Shown piece by piece: positions 6,570 to 15,806 of a DNA stretch of 15,943 nt (positions are counted from its first letter, which is position 1; each line of letters begins with the position of its first letter). The translations under genes were made by a program, and so were the position numbers. Source of the stretch: Candolleomyces eurysporus (taxonomy: Eukaryota > Basidiomycota > Agaricomycetes > Agaricales > Psathyrellaceae); assembly GCA_027579435.1 (NCBI GenBank), contig JANBPK010001693.1:1-15943 (forward strand), written 5' to 3'. Below the pieces are notes generated by a model. The model did not search any database. It was not told the DNA's origin and saw only the letters and a list, made by a program, of their open reading frames with translations.

Positions 6570-7658
6570 GTTATGAGCCCCGAGCTTGTCGCCCCCCACT
6601 TCAACCCTGTCGCACCATTCACTGGATGGTCGCTGACAACATGGGTTGTGTGGATGTCGCTGACAATGGCCATGCATGTTGGCATTGATCGATTGGTTCG
6701 TAACACACCATTCTATGAGCGGCTTTCCGTTATGAATTTAGCAGTCGACTGGGTCAACCGGCGAACCCGTCAGTGGTTTCCTGACTACTCAGGACTCAGC
6801 TTTCGGATGCCCCGGTTTCTTGGAGACCAATACTACCCAAGTGATGTCAAAGGACGCCGTAATCTGCACCTCTTTTCATGTAACTATTACCNAATACGTC
6901 ACCTGGAAAGCAGAGTCCGAGATCTTGGAAACCAGATCTCAGTCGCATTACATTCACTTGGTCAGATTGGAAACCAGGGTGGAAACCATCACCAGAGCAG
7001 TCGCCCGGTTCTGTATCCGCGTCCGGTCTACCTGGATGCTCAGGACAGAGCAGCTGAACAACGGAGACGTGAGCAAAATCTCACTCGTTCTGGAGAAATG
7101 GAAGATTGTCTGCGATTCGCTCAGGCACGTACACAATCTCGATTTTCTGCCTCAGGCAGAGGTCGTAGAGGTGGAGCTGGACAATCTAATCAAAGATTAT
7201 CTATGCCACCAGTACAACATCCGGTTGCGTCCAGACCCTCTTCTCGCCCCTTGGCTGGTTCGGGAAGTTCGCACCCACCAGCAAATCCGCAAGAAGTGGC
7301 ATTCATAGATCTTACCAGAGATTCACCACCCGCCGGAAATAGTTTGCAACAGCAACTACATTCCGGTCATAGGGAAACTCTTGGACATGCGCTCAAAAGA
7401 GCAATACTCCAGGATGGGAGTGCCACGGTTATAAGGGCTGGAAACTTGCATATCAATCAACAGACAGGGATGGAAACTCCTATTCCACCATCTGGATATG
7501 TAATCCCAGCCCGGAGACCAACTCCTCCCAAAAAACCTAGATCTCCATCAGTAGAATCCCTAAACTACAACTCAGACTCCGACAAGGAGAACAAACCGCC
7601 TCCCAAACCTGAAGATCCAGGTGCAGGACCCTCGGGTTCTGCTGTTGGATCTTCCTAA
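6492..7658 (+). CDS. ORF0: extra 388-aa ORF upstream of gag, starting inside the LTR
   Basis: I do not recognise this protein. The start is the first ATG after the predicted transcription start, with G at -3 and +4. Codons 1-26 lie in the LTR and codons 27 onward read through the primer-binding site. Visible parts: a cysteine group at C9, C11, C20, C23, C24; a hydrophobic stretch at about 46-65 (possible membrane or buried helix); an amphipathic LESRVRDLGNQISVALHSL segment near 138-156; an Arg/Gly-rich patch GRGRRGG near 222-228; FIDLTRDS at 271-278, which resembles a SUMO-interacting motif; and an acidic, Ser/Pro-rich tail. Base 6892 is N (codon 134), read here as a real base. The longer frame reaching back to 6333 is antisense LINE ORF1. 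It ends 152 bp before gag. A gag-like, nucleic-acid-binding or regulatory role is only a guess. Confidence 0.7.
   Translation: MVNPTQYTCNCAQPGLALPCEKCCLTVMSPELVAPHFNPVAPFTGWSLTTWVVWMSLTMAMHVGIDRLVRNTPFYERLSVMNLAVDWVNRRTRQWFPDYSGLSFRMPRFLGDQYYPSDVKGRRNLHLFSCNYYXIRHLESRVRDLGNQISVALHSLGQIGNQGGNHHQSSRPVLYPRPVYLDAQDRAAEQRRREQNLTRSGEMEDCLRFAQARTQSRFSASGRGRRGGAGQSNQRLSMPPVQHPVASRPSSRPLAGSGSSHPPANPQEVAFIDLTRDSPPAGNSLQQQLHSGHRETLGHALKRAILQDGSATVIRAGNLHINQQTGMETPIPPSGYVIPARRPTPPKKPRSPSVESLNYNSDSDKENKPPPKPEDPGAGPSGSAVGSS
6570..6582 (+). other. Primer-binding site, half-tRNA(iMet) type
   Basis: GTTATGAGCCCCG directly follows the LTR end ACA. It does not match the 3' CCA end of a tRNA. Instead its first 11 bases are complementary to the anticodon stem and loop of eukaryotic initiator tRNA-Met (GGGCUCAUAAC, with the CAU anticodon). 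Priming by the cleaved 5' half of this tRNA is known from Drosophila copia. The match is seen; the mechanism is by family analogy. The site is also codons 27-30 of ORF0. Confidence 0.8.
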
Positions 7659-7810
7659 ACGTCTTAATAATGCCACCGATGGGTAACTTGAGTGGTAATC
7701 ATCGGTATGCGGACAAATGGGGACAAGCTCACTCAGGGGAATATCCTTTTTCTCATGATTATTTCGTCTTGGGAAAAAGAAGCTGTATGCTGATGTCTTT
7801 TTATTTTTAG
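7659..7810 (+). promoter_or_regulatory. ORF0-gag spacer with candidate 3' splice site
   Basis: The 152-bp spacer ends in a pyrimidine tract and AG (TCTTTTTATTTTTAG) immediately before the gag ATG, with GCTGAT at 7789-7794 as a possible branch region. Candidate donors are the one at 6490 in the LTR or a nearer GTATGC at 7705, which would give a 106-bp intron of typical fungal size. An in-frame TAG right before the gag ATG fixes the gag start. Splicing is inferred only from motifs. Confidence 0.4.
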
Positions 7811-8887
7811 ATGTCGCACTCTTCAAAGGATGCTGTCTTCGCCACCGTCCCCACTCTCGATGGTTTGAATTACATTTTGTGGGCCCAGGCAATGGAGCTG
7901 TACATGCTCAGTCGCTCTTTGTGGCAATTAGTGGATGGGAAGGTTATTAAACCTTCCGAAGCTGCTAGCTCCGCTTCTGCCAAAGTAAAGGTGGAAACAC
8001 AGACCAAAATAGATGCATGGATGGAAAAGAATGATGCTGCGAAAGGCATCATGCTTATAAAGATCCGGGCGGATCTTCGCGTCAACCTGATGAAGGATGA
8101 CGCCCCCACCATCTGGGCCAATCTGAAAAAGGCATATGGTGCCACATCAGATTCCCAGATCTTTTCTTGGTTCTGTGAGTGGTATCGTTTCCAGATCCCG
8201 GGATCCCAGAGTCCGCTAAAGGAATTCGCATGCTGGGACCTCCTTGTCAGCAAATTAAAAGCTGTGGAGGTAGCAATTCCCAATAAAATTTTGGCAATGC
8301 AGCTGATGGTAAACATGCTGCAACAGTATAGCACAATCATACCATTAATGGTTGCCGATATCAACAAAAAAAGTTTAACCGTTGAAGGCATAAAAGGATA
8401 TATGCTTACTGAGTGGGAAAGGAAGCAGAAGCCCACCAAAAAGGCCATGGCTAACCACATCTCCGTTGTACAGCAGAAGGGTGAATCACCCTCTTTCCAT
8501 CAGCAACAGAAGGGATCAAAACCTTCTGGCTCTTCTTCTCAGCAGCGCACGGATCAACCGCAGCAGCAGCAAGAGGAGAAGAAACGACAACGTGCCGGCC
8601 GAGGGAAGGGTCCCAAGGCAAAGGGCAAGAAGAGCAAAGGCAAAGGCCGAGCTCACGTTGCCGATGCTGATTCGGACTCTGTGTCCGACTCTGCCTCTGT
8701 GGACAACATGTTTGCCTCTCTATCACTGGAGCAAAGAACAGCTCCAGCACCATCCAACTTCGCCACTACCTCATCCTCCCAGGTCGCGCCTAAACGGCCT
8801 GCTGACCTCCAACATAAATCATTTGGCAAAATGACTGCCAGCAAAAAGCCGAGTTCGCACTCCCATTCGACGTCGTTCCACCAATGA
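7811..8887 (+). CDS. gag: Copia Gag (358 aa)
   Basis: This is the structural protein of the virus-like particle. The N-terminal part VPTLDGLNYILWAQAMELYM is the typical start of copia Gag domains (UBN2/DUF4219 type, hydrophobic-DG-NY-x-W), followed by a helical core to about residue 215. The C-terminus is Gln-rich, then very lysine-rich (KGPKAKGKKSKGKG, near 265-280), then acidic (DADSDSVSDSAS). No CCHC zinc knuckle is present, so the lysine-rich stretch may take over RNA binding. The start is fixed by a TAG just upstream. The stop TGA (8885-8887) overlaps the next ATG as ATGA. Either this is a natural junction or the tail after about residue 336 is in a shifted frame (see findings). Confidence 0.85.
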   Translation: MSHSSKDAVFATVPTLDGLNYILWAQAMELYMLSRSLWQLVDGKVIKPSEAASSASAKVKVETQTKIDAWMEKNDAAKGIMLIKIRADLRVNLMKDDAPTIWANLKKAYGATSDSQIFSWFCEWYRFQIPGSQSPLKEFACWDLLVSKLKAVEVAIPNKILAMQLMVNMLQQYSTIIPLMVADINKKSLTVEGIKGYMLTEWERKQKPTKKAMANHISVVQQKGESPSFHQQQKGSKPSGSSSQQRTDQPQQQQEEKKRQRAGRGKGPKAKGKKSKGKGRAHVADADSDSVSDSASVDNMFASLSLEQRTAPAPSNFATTSSSQVAPKRPADLQHKSFGKMTASKKPSSHSHSTSFHQ

Positions 8888-10343
8888 ACTCGGTTGATTA
8901 CGACCCTGCTGTGGCCCAGAGCCACTACGATGCCATCAATTGGCCCTCCACTCCCTCCCACTTCGACTTCCCGCCTCTTTCCGCCTCTCCGGCTCGGGAA
9001 CCCTTCACCCAACCTTCTATTCATCACTATGGTGAAATTCCCGCCGAACAGGGATTTCGTGTTGGACTCCCTACCCTTTGCGGTGGGAACTCCAAAACGT
9101 CATCCGACCCTCGTCCTAAGCCTAAACAAAAGGCTACCGTCACTCTCATTAACAGCTCAGGGATTGTCTCCCGATCTGTGACCAAATCTCAACCGGTCCA
9201 GAAAAAGCCCACTCCTCCATCAATCTACCCATGCATGAGAAAATCTCACAAGGCAGCAGAGGAACTCGGTGTAGTGAAAACTACTGAGACCATGAAGACC
9301 CTTGAAACGGTCATCATGAACTCTGAGGAGCAGATGGCTCCTATTGACAACGCGGCTTTTGCCAAAGAGATGCACGTAGACGAGGATGATGTGGTTTCCA
9401 TCAGTTTGGAACCCAGTGATCGCAAGAGATCTAGATCTCTTTTGCCAGATCCTGTCATTTCGAACAAGAAACCACAATTAGAAACAGTTTATGAGGGAGA
9501 CATAGAAGAACTCTTTGAAGAAGCTGAACCAGCTCCGGTTGAAAAAGAAGGTCTTCTATATCCGGAAGGAAGAACGTGGAAGAAAATCCACAAGGAAACA
9601 GGGAAGTTGATTCTCTCACTGTGGAAAGAATCCTTCTGGATCAACGGTCAACTCAAGCTTTTCTGGGAAGAAAAGCAGAGAAATGAACATCACGGACTTA
9701 TGATCCGATTTAACTCTGATGGGCAATCGGAGCTAGTCGCTGAAGAGGACTGGGAAATCCAGCTTGGGGGGTTTGTATCCCCTAAGGAATACATCACAGT
9801 AGAAAGAGAAGACGGGCTCTACCTAGATTTTGGGACTAGGCCCAGAACCACACCCCGAAAAGGGTATGAATGGTTCTATATGGCTAATTCCCAAATGTGG
9901 GTACAGCACTGGAAGAAGTGGGAAGGAACTTTGTCTTATGACAAAGATCGCTCACGGCAGGAAGATGCCGAATCTTCTATCATGGGAGGGTATGTGTCTC
10001 CCACACTTACTGATAACTTATCACTGACACGATCTCTGACAGGGACAGCTGAGTTATTCATGTCCAATAGTCAGTATAACAATGTACATTTCACCTGTAA
10101 TAGTGCTGAATTAGAATACATTGTTCTTTGTGCCGATAACAGTAAGAAAGTAAGCCATCGAGGATGGATATTGGACTCAGGTGCAAGTCAACACTTCACC
10201 AATAATAGACAAGACTTAGTTGACTATTCAAAAGTTGATGGTCAAGGAGTGGTAACGGCTACAACCTCTATTTTGATAGAAGGAAAAGGTACCGTGTTCC
10301 TCTCCTGCTATATTGGGGATAAAGTTCACATAGCACATCTCCA
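8818..10343 (+). pseudogene. Pol N-terminal part: novel Trp-rich region and protease
   Basis: The frame is open from 8818, with its first ATG at 8884 overlapping the gag stop. The first ~220 residues are Pro/Ser-rich and charged. About 9541-9960 encodes a compact, tryptophan- and tyrosine-rich segment (EGRTWKKIHK, GFVSPKEYITVE, KGYEWFYMAN, WVQHWKKWEG) that I cannot assign; copia elements usually have no such region between gag and protease. The aspartic protease active site DSGAS is at 10174-10188 in WILDSGASQHFTNN, standard for copia. The frame shifts near 10341-10343, where one base seems missing: the conserved VFYVP...LLSLG segment continues in the integrase frame. The open frame runs on to 10419 in the wrong phase. 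Confidence 0.8.
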
Positions 10344-11745
10344 CCTGTCTTCTACGTTCCGACGTTCAAGAAGAAGTTACTCTCCTTGGGATCTTTTCTC
10401 CAAAACGGTCATACTATGACAGGTGACAGTGAGGTAATCACCTTGTCAGATGAGCATGGTCGCTTGAGCTTAGAAGCTCGCCCGCGCTCTCATGGGCGAA
10501 CCGTTTATTGGACAATACCAACTAAAAGTGACCCGGTGGATCACTTTAACGCCCTAACCGTTGTTTATTCTGCTAAGTATGAAACTTGGCACCAGCATCT
10601 GGGACATCCCTCAATGGAGGTACTCAGGAATGCTTCTAAGTATGTTAAGAATTTCCCACGAGATCTAAGAATTCCCAAAGAGCCGGGACTTTGTTCTGGG
10701 TGCGCAGAAGGAAAGATGACAAGTGCATCATTTCCCACATCTGACACTCGCGCGAAGCGCGCCTTTGACAAAATTCATATAGATCTCAAGGAGTTCCCAA
10801 TTAAGTCGTATCATAAATTTAGATACTTCATTAGTTTCCTTGACGACTTCTCTTCTCATTGTTGGATTACATGTTTAAAGACCAAAGAAGAGGCCTTAAA
10901 AGCCTTTACTGCGTTTAATACGCTGGTCAAAACGCAATTCAACACTCAAATCAAGACTGTAATGTCTGATTGGGGAGGAGAATACAAGTCTCTCGCCTTT
11001 GACAAGTTCCTGAAAGGACTTGGCATCGAAGCGATGGCATCAGTGCCAAGGACTCCCCAACAAAACGGGAGAGCGGAACGTCTAAACCGAACCTTGATGG
11101 ATAAAGCAGAAGCCATGCGGCATCATGCGAATATTCCACAGTCCTGGTGGGAATTTTCTGTACAGCATGCGGTACATGTGTATAATCGGACCCCGGTCCG
11201 AAGATTATCATGGAAAACTCTGCATCATCTGATCTACAAAGAAGATCCTGATGTATCCCACTTACGAGTTTTCGGTTGCCTAGCATGGGTCTGGATTCAT
11301 CCAGAAGCTCGGAAAAATAAATTAAGTCCAAAGGCTGTTCCCATGATATATTTAGGTATACCTAAAGGAGTAAAGGGATTCATGTTCATGAGAATTAGTA
11401 ACAATTCCGTGCACATGGGAACAAAGGCTATGTTTGATGAAACAGCCTTTCCCAAGACTGTTGATTTCAAGCTACCGAAATATACTTCGGTTAGCAAGCA
11501 ACGCAGCAACCTCAATAATGACGAACCATCAGAATTCTCTGAGGAAGAACTTCCTGATCCAATCTGGAAAAGAAGTTCCTCTCATCCCCATCACAAAAGA
11601 GATCAGTCGCCTGCGTCCAACGGGACGGAGCCTGCTGACTATCCACCTGAGCGGCCGGCTGAGATACCCGAGGATAGACCTCAGGGGGAGCCTAGACGCT
11701 CCAGCCGCCAGGTAAAACCTCCGACTCGACCAGGAAATGTGTATT
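10344..11745 (+). pseudogene. Copia integrase segment
   Basis: Integrase joins element cDNA to target DNA, here leaving the 5-bp AGGGT duplication. The pre-integrase HHCC zinc site is visible as WHQHLGH...CSGC (H69, H74, C103, C106 counted from 10386). The catalytic triad is D133 (HIDL), D195 (SDWGGEY) and E231 (NGRAERLNR), with 35 residues between the last two: the D,D35E signature. The C-terminal copia pattern LRVFGCLAW and a YLGIP motif follow, then a hydrophilic Pro/Ser/Arg-rich linker. The open frame reaches 12002, but the sense frame changes near 11745-11760 to the RT frame. The ATG at 10386 is internal. The catalytic core itself is intact. Confidence 0.9.
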
Positions 11746-13717
11746 CAAGGAGAAGTCTTGGAGCCAGGCTATTGGTGAAGACCCTAAGCGGGCCACCCAG
11801 CCTGGGCGAGCAACAAAAGGAAATCCCGGCCCTAGCTCTGCCGTGCGAAATGCACCTCCGAAACTTGTTGTACCTCCCACGATACCTGAAGGCGAAGTTG
11901 AGGAAGTTAACACTTCTCCCGATGAGACAGGCGGAGCCTTTGACTCGGAAACTGAGTGGAGCACCTCAGATGAGGGAAAAGCTCTCTCACGAGAATACGT
12001 AATTAAACATTATGGAAAAAAGAAGTGGAACAGGAATGTTCGGAGAAAAAAGGAGGAGCTTAGGAAACAGACAGCTACTGTTGCCAAGCTATGCCGCGAT
12101 GGGGGAGTAGGGTTTGTCGACTTTCTGCTAGCCCAGGCAGTTCCAGAAATGGAAAGTCCCAAACTTCCCAACAAAAGTCCATGCGATTGGACCTTTTGAG
12201 ATATTCAACAGCTACCTGAAGCCGATCAAAGAGAATGGAGATGAGCTATGTCTGAAGAGATTGATGCCCTCAAAGGACGGCAAGTCTTTGAACTCGGAGA
12301 ACTCCCAAAGGGAAGAAAGGCCATCAAAGGCAGATGGGTCTTTGATATCAAATCTGATGGCCGAAAAAGGGCCCAATACGTTGCCAAGGGATTCTCTCAA
12401 ATCGAGGGAATAGATTTCAAAGCTTTGTTCTCACCTGTTGTCAGGTATGAGAGCGTGCGGTTTGTATTCGCGCTGGCTGCCATCTTTGGATGGTATATGA
12501 CAGCTGTTGACATTAAAACTGCATTTCTTTATGGAAAGCTTGATGAAAAAATCTATATGGAACAACCCGAAGGCTTCTATCAAAAGGGTCAGGAATGGAA
12601 GGTATTCCGTCTCTGACGTGCCATTTATGGCCTCAAGCAAGCCGCTCGTGCATGGTGGCTTGAACTTGAACAGTCTGTAAAGAAAATGGGCTTTACTCGG
12701 CTTCATTCAGACTCCAGGATATTCATATTCCGCTCTAAGCGAGGAGTAGTCATCATGATTGCATATGTCGATGACATCATCTTCTTTGGAAAGAAGACCC
12801 TCGCTGATGAGAAAAAGGCCGAATTCATGTTAAAATGGGAATGCCGAGATCTTGGAATGCCGACCGAGTTTCTTAGCATGCGCATCAAAGTAGATGGTGA
12901 TAAGATAATTCTCAATCAAACCATCTATCTTGAGAAGGTTCTGGACTGATTTGGCATGATTGATGCCAAACCGGCAAGAACTCCCATGGTTGAGGGATAC
13001 TATCCCACGAAACATGATGGCCAACCCGACTTGCAACTCACACGCAAGTACCAATCAGTGATCAGTTCCTTGCTATATTTAATGCTCGGAACTCGTCCCG
13101 ATATTGCCTATGCTGTCACTAAATTAGCACAGCATTGCGCCAACCTGACCCCTGAGCACCTATCAAAGGCGCTCTACATTATGAAATATTTGGCGGGTAC
13201 ACGTAACTATTCATTAGTCTACGATGGTCGCAAAGGGCTCTCTCAAGGACTTGAGTCATACACCAGCTCTGATTACACCCAAGATTCTACACACAGGCTC
13301 TCCCAGACAGGCAACCTAGTACTCCTCGCTAGCGGTGCGGTCTCATGGAAATCCTATACACAGAAGTCGATCGCTACGTCATCAACAGAGGCCAAATATA
13401 TGGCACTCTTTGATTGCTCAAAGCAGATTATGTGGCTTCGGTTACTCCTTAAGGAATTAGGATTACCCATGAAGAGTCCCACTCCGATATATGTGGATAA
13501 TCAAGGCGCTATTTTTAACGCCTCTAACCCGGTGATGGAAAAACAAACAAAACACATTGAGGTTCGATACCACAAAATCAGGGAGTATGTAGAACGCAAT
13601 GAGGTATCTCTGTTCTACATTCCCACCGACGAAAATCCTGCGGATATTTTTACTAAACCCCTTGGACAGGTAAAATTTGAATTATTCTGCAAGTCACTTG
13701 GATTGGTGTTTCACTAA
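11746..13717 (+). pseudogene. Copia reverse transcriptase and RNase H, four TGA stops
   Basis: All segments here share one frame and are interrupted only by TGA at 12197-12199, 12242-12244, 12614-12616 and 12947-12949. RT landmarks: GRWVFDIKSDG, AKGFSQIEGIDF, FSPVVR, VDIKTAFLYG (motif A), AIYGLKQA and YVDDIIFFG (motif C, YVDD at 12764-12775). RNase H follows with SSDY, STEAKYMAL and VDNQGA, and the characteristic copia ending KHIEVRYHKIREYV...ADIFTKPL. It stops at TAA 13715-13717, 35 bp before the polypurine tract. At each TGA the family pattern or context fits an arginine CGA. RT and RNase H motifs are otherwise intact, so decay is recent. Confidence 0.93.
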
Positions 13718-13752
13718 TCTGACACTGACCCATTCACTGTGGAATGGAACGC

Positions 13753-13761
13753 GAGGGGGAG
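13753..13761 (+). other. Polypurine tract
   Basis: GAGGGGGAG directly precedes the TGTTGAAC start of the 3' LTR. Its position and purity fit the plus-strand primer site of LTR retrotransposons. Confidence 0.9.
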
Positions 13762-14189
13762 TGTTGAACTTATGTGAAACAGGGCGCTAGTTCCAGCGCT
13801 TAACATAGTATACAACTGAGTAATTAGTATTACATGGTAGTTGCTTCTGGAGTAGTCTAGGTTCAGTATCAATCAGCGCATGCGCCATAAGCTCAGTCAG
13901 CTATTAGCACGACATGAGCACGCAATGCTCAGTCAGCCACATAGTGCACAGACCACTAGTGACTTAGTGTGACGTTACTGTCACAGATTTGAGTAGTATA
14001 TAAGCTGTATAGTTTAGTACGAATAAAGCTTGAAGCACTTGCTATTAAGCCAAGTCAGTAGTACAACCCTCAAGCATCAACCACCACCACCTCGATCTAA
14101 AGTACAAAGGTATGGTTAATCCTACTCAGTACACATGCAACTGCGCACAGCCAGGACTCGCACTACCATGTGAGAAATGCTGTTTAACA
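13762..14189 (+). repeat. Copia 3' LTR (428 bp)
   Basis: The LTR runs from TGTTGAAC to GTTTAACA and is followed by the target duplication AGGGT. TATATAA is at 13997-14003, AATAAA at 14022-14027 and an ORF0-type ATG at 14112. From 13886 to its end and on through 14511 it is, by eye, identical to 5834-6459. Confidence 0.97.
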
Positions 14190-14194
14190 AGGGT
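14190..14194. repeat. Target-site duplication AGGGT, right copy
   Basis: AGGGT directly follows the 3' LTR and matches 5705-5709. The LINE ORF1 reading frame is continuous if one copy and the insert are disregarded, which confirms this as the insertion point. Confidence 0.95.
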
Positions 14195-15806
14195 GGGCGC
14201 CTTCCAGTTGGTGGTAGCAGGGTAGGCGCAGCTGTCGGTGAGGTGATTGTGGCCTTGGCATATTGCGCACCATCGGTCGGGGATGTTGGGCTTGGATCTG
14301 CCCCAGGTGGTGGTGATGGTGAGTCCACGGATGGCGGTTAACCATTTGTAGTGTTCTTCGGGGCTCATCGGAGGGGGTTTCTCAGTGAGTTGGATGGTGA
14401 AGACTGCGGTGTCCGCCTCGGTGCCGTTCCCAGTGACTACAGTTTCGTTGGCAAACCTCTCGGTGGACAGTTTGGTGGCATCGAGTTCTTGTTCAGAGTA
14501 CATAGTGCCGGTGGTGGTGTCTGTTTCGTCAATGGGGTCTTGCATGTCGACGTCGTTATCACTGAGTTGGCATGTGGTGTTGGTCAGGGTTCTGGCATAC
14601 TTCGCTGCGACCTGTCGTACTTCCTCTGAGGCAGTTATGGCGGCCTGGACCTCCTTGGCGAGGATCTTGCTGGAGTCCGTTGGTGCTGCAGTGATTCCTT
14701 TAAGGGTGCTGATGAGGTTGTTGATACGCAGGGGGAGGCGGTCGACAAAGATGGTGCCGAGATCTGTGCAGGTGTATCCCTTCTCGACTAGGGTGGTTCT
14801 TTGCTTTAGCGGGATCCCTTCAACGACATAGAACTGGGTCGCTGTCGCATTCGTGGTGTTCCATTTGCTTCTTCCCGTGGTGATGCCAATGGGTTTCGGT
14901 ATGATCACTTGCTGATCTATGCCAAGTTGGGCAAGGATCTTGAGTAGTTGGCCAAGTCATTTGGTTTCGGGGACGCTGGGGTCATCATGGGCAAAGTGGA
15001 TGAGGACGGCGTCTTCTGTAGCTTCGAGGAACACAGCTGCGCGCTCTTCACTGAAGAACCTGGGTGAGGAGGCAATGAGGGCATGTGGGAGGAAGGGTGG
15101 GGCCGTGTTTATGCTTACCAGACTACATGGTCAGGAAGGAAGAGCCTCTTGGGGTTCCCAGTTCCAGGGGCTGTGTTTGANGGGGGTTTTCTTCTTGGTT
15201 ATCTTCACAGCCCAGCTGTACAAGTTGGGCGCGTTCGTCATCTTCCTGGGGGGAGGGTTACTGCTGGCTGGGGGGAGGTCCTGATTTCAGTGGCTTCTTT
15301 GCCTTGTCTTTCCCCTCTAATTGCCTATAGAAGTTGTTGTCAGGTAGGTGGGTGTTGGAGTGGGAAGGGGCAAACAGGTTGGTGTCCTTGTTCCCCTTCG
15401 TGGAGGTCGATGGGGGGGTGGAGGTATGTAGGCCACCAAGGATGGACGTGTCCGCAGTTCGGAGTCTGCTTTGTGGGCGTTCTTTGGGCTGCTTGTTAGG
15501 GGAGTACTGCATTTTGTCGTGGGTGCGTTTCTTACCGCTATGTTGGGATTCGCCATTGGTCCTGCTATCCTCGCCCAGTTGGGTCTGTGAGTGCATTTGT
15601 TGGGTGAGGATTTGGTATGTGCGGGTGTCCTTCTGCGAGTTATTGCTGAGGAGGAGTTCTGCTCCATACTCGCTTGAGTCCGAGTCGACATGGACGTCGA
15701 TTGCATTGCCGCCATTGTTGTTGTCGTCGTCATCGCTTTCGCTGTGGGATCGTCCATTTCGGATCTGGGAGTAGTCTCCCAAGGTCTCAGTTGGGGGGTT
15801 ATCCAT
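14190..15806 (-). pseudogene. LINE ORF1 (Gag-like, CCHC), N-terminal and middle parts
   Basis: This is the nucleic-acid-binding ORF1 protein of the LINE. Translation likely starts at 15804-15806 (MDNPPTET) with an acidic, Ser/Asn-rich N-terminus. The frame slips at a six-C run (sense, about 15270-15275), after which the conserved-looking NLYSWAVKITKKKT segment follows. Two stops, TGA 15131-15133 and TGA 14957-14959, interrupt it. The last 260 codons are open and carry a CCHC zinc knuckle CAICQGHNHLTDSC at 14228-14269 (C-x2-C-x4-H-x4-C). Copia DNA interrupts it at 14190; the C-terminal part lies at 5398-5704. The open frame's last residues in the LTR are not native. N15181 is in frame and counts as a base. 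Confidence 0.85.

Larger units (their letters stand above)
6460..14189 (+). mobile_element. Ty1/copia LTR retrotransposon inserted in LINE ORF1
   Basis: The domain order is gag, protease, integrase, RT, RNase H, which defines Ty1/copia. The element has a primer-binding site at 6570, a polypurine tract at 13753-13761 and a 428-bp 3' LTR. It inserted antisense to the LINE with a 5-bp AGGGT duplication. Unusual features are an extra ORF upstream of gag, a long unrecognised segment between gag and protease, and the lack of a visible CCHC knuckle in gag. Four in-frame TGA codons and at least two frameshifts break pol. With only seven variable sites seen among the LTR copies, the insertion is fairly recent, although pol is already broken. 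Confidence 0.95.

Noticed and set aside
6820..7308. A 162-codon open frame overlapping ORF0 in another phase
   Set aside because: It begins at a TTG, and the ORF0 frame remains open for 255 codons after N6892. It would only become the continuation of ORF0 if N6892 were not a base, which I consider less likely.
14126..14189. Last residues of the ORF1 open frame inside the 3' LTR
   Set aside because: These codons are LTR sequence read antisense; native ORF1 stops being continuous at 14190. The identical tail at 6070-6137 arises the same way.
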